Shown here: piece by piece, positions 59,907 through 64,000 of the stretch
Position numbering within the stretch: position 1 is the first letter of the stretch
Layout: the number at the start of each line of letters is the position of its first letter
Assembly (NCBI GenBank): GCA_963840535.1
Contig: CAWIZJ010000053.1
Coordinates: 62,001 to 126,000, forward strand
Direction: 5' to 3'
DNA length: 64,000 bases
Source: VAZQ01 sp963840535
GTDB lineage: Bacteria; Pseudomonadota; Alphaproteobacteria; Rhizobiales; Xanthobacteraceae
Program-made: the position numbers and the translations under genes
The notes under the pieces: generated by a model
What the model saw: the letters and a program-made list of their open reading frames with translations, nothing else
The model's database searches: none
What the model was told of the DNA's origin: nothing

Positions 59907-60827
59907 ATGGCGGCCACGAACGAGCGCACCGTCGCCGTGTTCGGCGGAACCGGGTTCTTGGGCCGCCGCATCGTTCGGCATCTCCGTAAGCACGAATTTT
60001 CCGTTCGGATTGCATCAAGGCATCCGGATCGGGGGCGTAGGCTGTTTGGGCTCGATGATCCGCAACTTCAATCGGTCGAGGCCAACATTCACGACGAGCG
60101 ATCAGTGGCCGATGCACTTGCTGGCGCTTACGGCGTGGTCAATGCGGTCAGTCTGTACGTCGAACACGGACAGGAGACTTTTCATTCCGTGCACGTCGAG
60201 TTTGCCCAACGGGTAGCAGATCAAGCACGCCGAGCCGGAGCGGAGCGGCTCGCGCACGTTTCAGGAATCGGCTCCGATACCGCCTCGCCGTCGCTCTATA
60301 TCCGCAAGCGCGGCGAAGGCGAACTGGCAGTCCGGGCCGCGTTCGTAGACGCACTGGTCATCCGCCCGGCGGTGATGTTCGGACCGGATGACTCGTTTCT
60401 CACCACCATCCTCGAGCTCCTCGGCAGGCTTCCAATCTATCCGATGTTCGGTTACGGCCTCACGAGATTGCAACCGGCCTATGTGGAAAATGTGGCGGAG
60501 GCGATTGCAAGGGCGCTGCATCGGACCGACATGCATGCGATCACCCTCGAGTGCGGCGGCCCTCGCATCTACTCTTACGAGGAATTGCTCAGAGCAATTG
60601 CACACGAAGCCAGCCTCAAGCCAATGTTGATTCCAATCCCATTTGCCGCTTGGCACGCGCTGGCTTGGTTCGCGGAAATGCTCTCGAGCCCGCCCGTCAC
60701 TCGGAATCAAGTGGAACTGATGCAGGTCGACAACGTGTCATCGCCAGAGATGCCCGGATTTGGAGAACTTGGAATTTCGCCGCACTCGGTCGAGGAAATA
60801 CTCCAGGAGATGTTATGGGATCACTGA
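59907..60827 (+). CDS. NAD(P)-binding protein, NDUFA9-like (complex I assembly/short NmrA-type)
   Basis: A 306-residue extended-SDR-type protein. The N-terminal cofactor loop is VAVFGGTGFLGRRIVRHL. Further typical segments are HVSGIGSDTASPSLYIRKR (the catalytic Tyr-x3-Lys pair is shifted, with YIRKRGEGE) and IRPAVMFGPDDSFL. The pattern matches the NDUFA9/NmrA family, which in bacteria is a soluble dehydrogenase-like protein of uncertain role. Full length. It is separated from rpoD by 270 bases that hold only a possible IS trace. Confidence 0.85.
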   Translation: MAATNERTVAVFGGTGFLGRRIVRHLRKHEFSVRIASRHPDRGRRLFGLDDPQLQSVEANIHDERSVADALAGAYGVVNAVSLYVEHGQETFHSVHVEFAQRVADQARRAGAERLAHVSGIGSDTASPSLYIRKRGEGELAVRAAFVDALVIRPAVMFGPDDSFLTTILELLGRLPIYPMFGYGLTRLQPAYVENVAEAIARALHRTDMHAITLECGGPRIYSYEELLRAIAHEASLKPMLIPIPFAAWHALAWFAEMLSSPPVTRNQVELMQVDNVSSPEMPGFGELGISPHSVEEILQEMLWDH

Positions 60828-60944
60828 TCAAAGAGTTTCCTCGGCTAGTTCGCCCCCAAAAATGGCGCTGGCAGAGGGACGTAAATACCGAACCCAAGAA
60901 AGCCCCCGCCGGTGATCAACGCGCCGAGCTTCCGCGTCGTCCAT

Positions 60945-61356
60945 CGGCCGAGTGCTGCAGGTGCTCGCCGCTCAGATTGAGCAGCTCGAGGCGGCGGTTG
61001 CGGCGCTCGAGAAGCAACTCATGGCCTGGCACAAGAGCAACCCTGTTAGCCAGCGCCTGGCGAGCATTCCGGGCATTGGGCCCATCATCGCCACGGCGAT
61101 CGCCGCGACGGTGGCGGATCCGAGCGGCTTCCGCAGTGGGCGCGAATTTGCGGCGTGGCTGGGTCTGGTACCGCGGCAGAATTCCAGCGGCGGCAAACAT
61201 CGCCTGGGCGGCATATCCAAGCGCGGTAACCAATATTTGCGACGGCTGCTGATCAACGGCGCCAGCGCCAATCTGCTGCGCTCGAAGGCGACCAATGCCG
61301 AGCCATGGGTGATCGGGCTGCGCCGGCGGCGAACCGAGCCTGGCGGGGGCGGCTAG
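60945..61356 (+). pseudogene. IS110-family (IS1111-like) transposase, C-terminal fragment
   Basis: The frame QIEQLEAAVAALEKQLMAWH, then SIPGIGPIIATAIAATVADP, REFAAWLGLVPRQNSSGGKH and RLGGISKRGNQYLRRLLING, is the transposase_20 half of IS110-type enzymes, with its coiled segment and the glycine-rich helix-hairpin-helix. The N-terminal DEDD catalytic domain is missing, and the 3' end degenerates (WVIGLRRRRTEPGGGG). The remnant ends ~75 bases before the CIRCE element of groESL. Confidence 0.82.
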
Positions 61357-61432
61357 GACAAACCTATAAGGTCAATTTTGTTTTTCTTTTCAAAGCATTA
61401 GCAGCATTACGACGACGGCCTTGATAAGCGAA

Positions 61433-61459
61433 TTGGCAGTCTCCCTTGAAGAGTGCCAA
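61433..61459. promoter_or_regulatory. CIRCE element (HrcA operator) of groESL
   Basis: TTGGCAGTC, nine bases, GAGTGCCAA. The right arm is the exact consensus half GAGTGC, and the two arms pair with one mismatch. The position, 107 bases before the groES start, and the 9-9-9 layout match CIRCE (consensus TTAGCACTC-N9-GAGTGCTAA). HrcA is expected to repress groESL here. hrcA itself is not in the window. Confidence 0.85.
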
Positions 61460-61565
61460 AAACAAACCAATTAAAGATGTGGAGAGGCTGTCATCTTGCG
61501 AGTCGTAATGAGCCTCTGCTTTTCGTCAGAAAACTTAACAGGCATAGATATTTAGGAGGATTGAC

Positions 61566-61880
61566 ATGAAGTTTCGGCCGCTTCACGACCGCGTCGTGGT
61601 TACGCGCATCGACGCCGACGATAAGACCGCAGGTGGAATCATCATTCCGGATACCGCCAAAGAGAAGCCTTCTGAGGGAGAGGTGATCTCCGTCGGTCCA
61701 GGCGGCCGCGATGAGGGCGGGAAAATCATCCCCATCGACCTCAAGGTTGGCGACCGCGTGCTGTTCGGCAAATGGTCGGGCACGGAGGTCAAGATCGAGG
61801 GGGTCGAATATTTGATCATGAAAGAAAGCGACATCATGGGCGTGATCGAACAGACCGTTGCCCGCAAGAAGGCTGCCTAA
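61566..61880 (+). CDS. groES: Co-chaperonin GroES
   Basis: A 104-residue GroES. It opens MKFRPLHDRVVVTRIDAD, contains the mobile-loop region TAGGIIIPDTAKEKPSEGEV, and ends in the typical dome and basic tail (ARKKAA). It forms the heptameric lid on GroEL. Ribosome site AGGAGG six bases before the ATG. It is followed by groEL after 33 bases and is under the CIRCE element at 61433. It is intact. Confidence 0.97.
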   Translation: MKFRPLHDRVVVTRIDADDKTAGGIIIPDTAKEKPSEGEVISVGPGGRDEGGKIIPIDLKVGDRVLFGKWSGTEVKIEGVEYLIMKESDIMGVIEQTVARKKAA

Positions 61881-61913
61881 GGGCTGTCGCATCAAACATA
61901 ACGGAGAACAAAA

Positions 61914-63551
<1,638 letters not shown>

Positions 63552-63575
63552 GCCCACCCTCAACCGAAATGACGA

Positions 63576-63602
63576 AGGCCCGGATTCTTCCGGGCTTTTT
63601 TT
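63576..63602 (+). terminator. Rho-independent terminator of groESL
   Basis: A GCCCGG(A)-loop-(T)CCGGGC stem at 63578-63595 is followed by a run of seven T bases. It lies 25 bases after the groEL stop and is the clearest intrinsic terminator in the window. Confidence 0.9.
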
Positions 63603-63699
63603 GTGCTGGAGCCACAGCAGATCAGGGCGCTCAACGAGCTTTGGAATTGTCCGGAGTTTATTCAGTTGTTTGAGGAGTTCGTCACCTTCCGCTACGGTC

Positions 63700-64000
63700 C
63701 ACGTGCCTGCCCGGTTCCACAAGCTCCAAGACAGTCGGTGCTATCTCTGGGCTGACGCCACGCAGGCACCAGTGGGGCGAGATCGAACGGACGGGCGGCA
63801 TCTCGAAATGTGGGGATGCTGCGCACCGTGTGTTCGAGGCAGCCCAAGCCATGCTAACCCGCACAATCAAATGGTCTTGGCACAAGGCTTGGGGCATAAA
63901 GATCGTTCGACATCGGGGAATGAAGCGCGCGGTCGTCGCCGTGGCACGGCGACTGGCAGTCGTCGCACCGAGTTTCGCTGGACAAAGCAGCGTGAACAAT
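63700..64000 (+). pseudogene. IS110-family transposase, C-terminal fragment (runs off the window)
   Basis: The plus strand reads SSKTVGAISGLTPRRHQWGE, then IERTGGISKCGDAAHRVFEA, TRTIKWSWHKAWGIKIVRHR and MKRAVVAVARRLAVV up to the window edge. This is the C-terminal transposase_20 region of IS110 enzymes (the LTPRRxQxGE and GGISKCGD motifs). It differs in sequence from the IS1111-like remnant at 60945, so it is a second element. Upstream of ~63700 no further transposase sequence is seen, so the N-terminal half is missing or out of frame. Confidence 0.75.

Overview
The window reads as a piece of a high-GC alphaproteobacterial chromosome, most likely from the order Hyphomicrobiales (Bradyrhizobium/Xanthobacteraceae-like). 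The evidence is the hdac-xseB and dxs-tlyA gene neighbourhoods, a RibBA with a decayed GTP cyclohydrolase half, a CIRCE-controlled groESL, PF04392-type substrate-binding protein remnants, an alphaproteobacterial porin fragment and IS/group II intron types common in that order. No species call is possible from the sequence alone.

Layout. 1-6.7 kb is ordinary chromosome: HAD phosphatase, extensin-like peptidase-fold protein, class III aminotransferase, a MntA/HepT toxin-antitoxin pair, an L,D-transpeptidase and a CorA channel. 6.7-9.9 kb is a mobile patch: an IS630 element, an IS5-type remnant, and two direct copies of a ~240-bp block made of three CTAG-bounded hairpins on either side of an SDR gene. 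10-34.8 kb is again core: pdxH, a DnaJ-like protein, an ECF sigma/anti-sigma pair, fabI, aroC, ribBA, a TctC-like binding protein, an rRNA m5U methyltransferase, MATE, tlyA-dxs, pirin, an SbmA-like ABC exporter, xseB, a histone-deacetylase-like amidohydrolase and an acyl-CoA dehydrogenase. tRNA-Gln at 34.8 kb is followed by a tyrosine integrase and ~19 kb of accessory DNA. That stretch holds broken substrate-binding genes, a porin remnant split by ISAs1, an ECF sigma factor, a very large cyclase-ATPase-TPR protein, a decayed group II intron reverse transcriptase, small stress proteins and a DUF2142 membrane protein. From 53.7 kb the core resumes with lon, a fatty-acid hydroxylase-like gene, rpoD, an NDUFA9-like dehydrogenase and groESL, the last flanked by two IS110-family remnants.

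Data quality. Many genes that should be intact, including lon, rpoD, aroC and ribBA, carry one or more frameshifts, several in homopolymer runs. At least some are therefore probably sequencing or assembly indels, and every frameshift reported here should be read with that in mind.

Most interesting signal. Seven hairpin units at 6703-6779, 8634-8874 and 9662-9899 share one architecture: CTAG ends, an outer helix, an A-rich bulge always on the same side, an inner helix, and a ~21-nt loop with a GCGGC-like core. The inner helices differ in sequence between units, but the changes are compensated on the opposite arm. This looks like a structured repeat family shaped at the ssDNA or RNA level.
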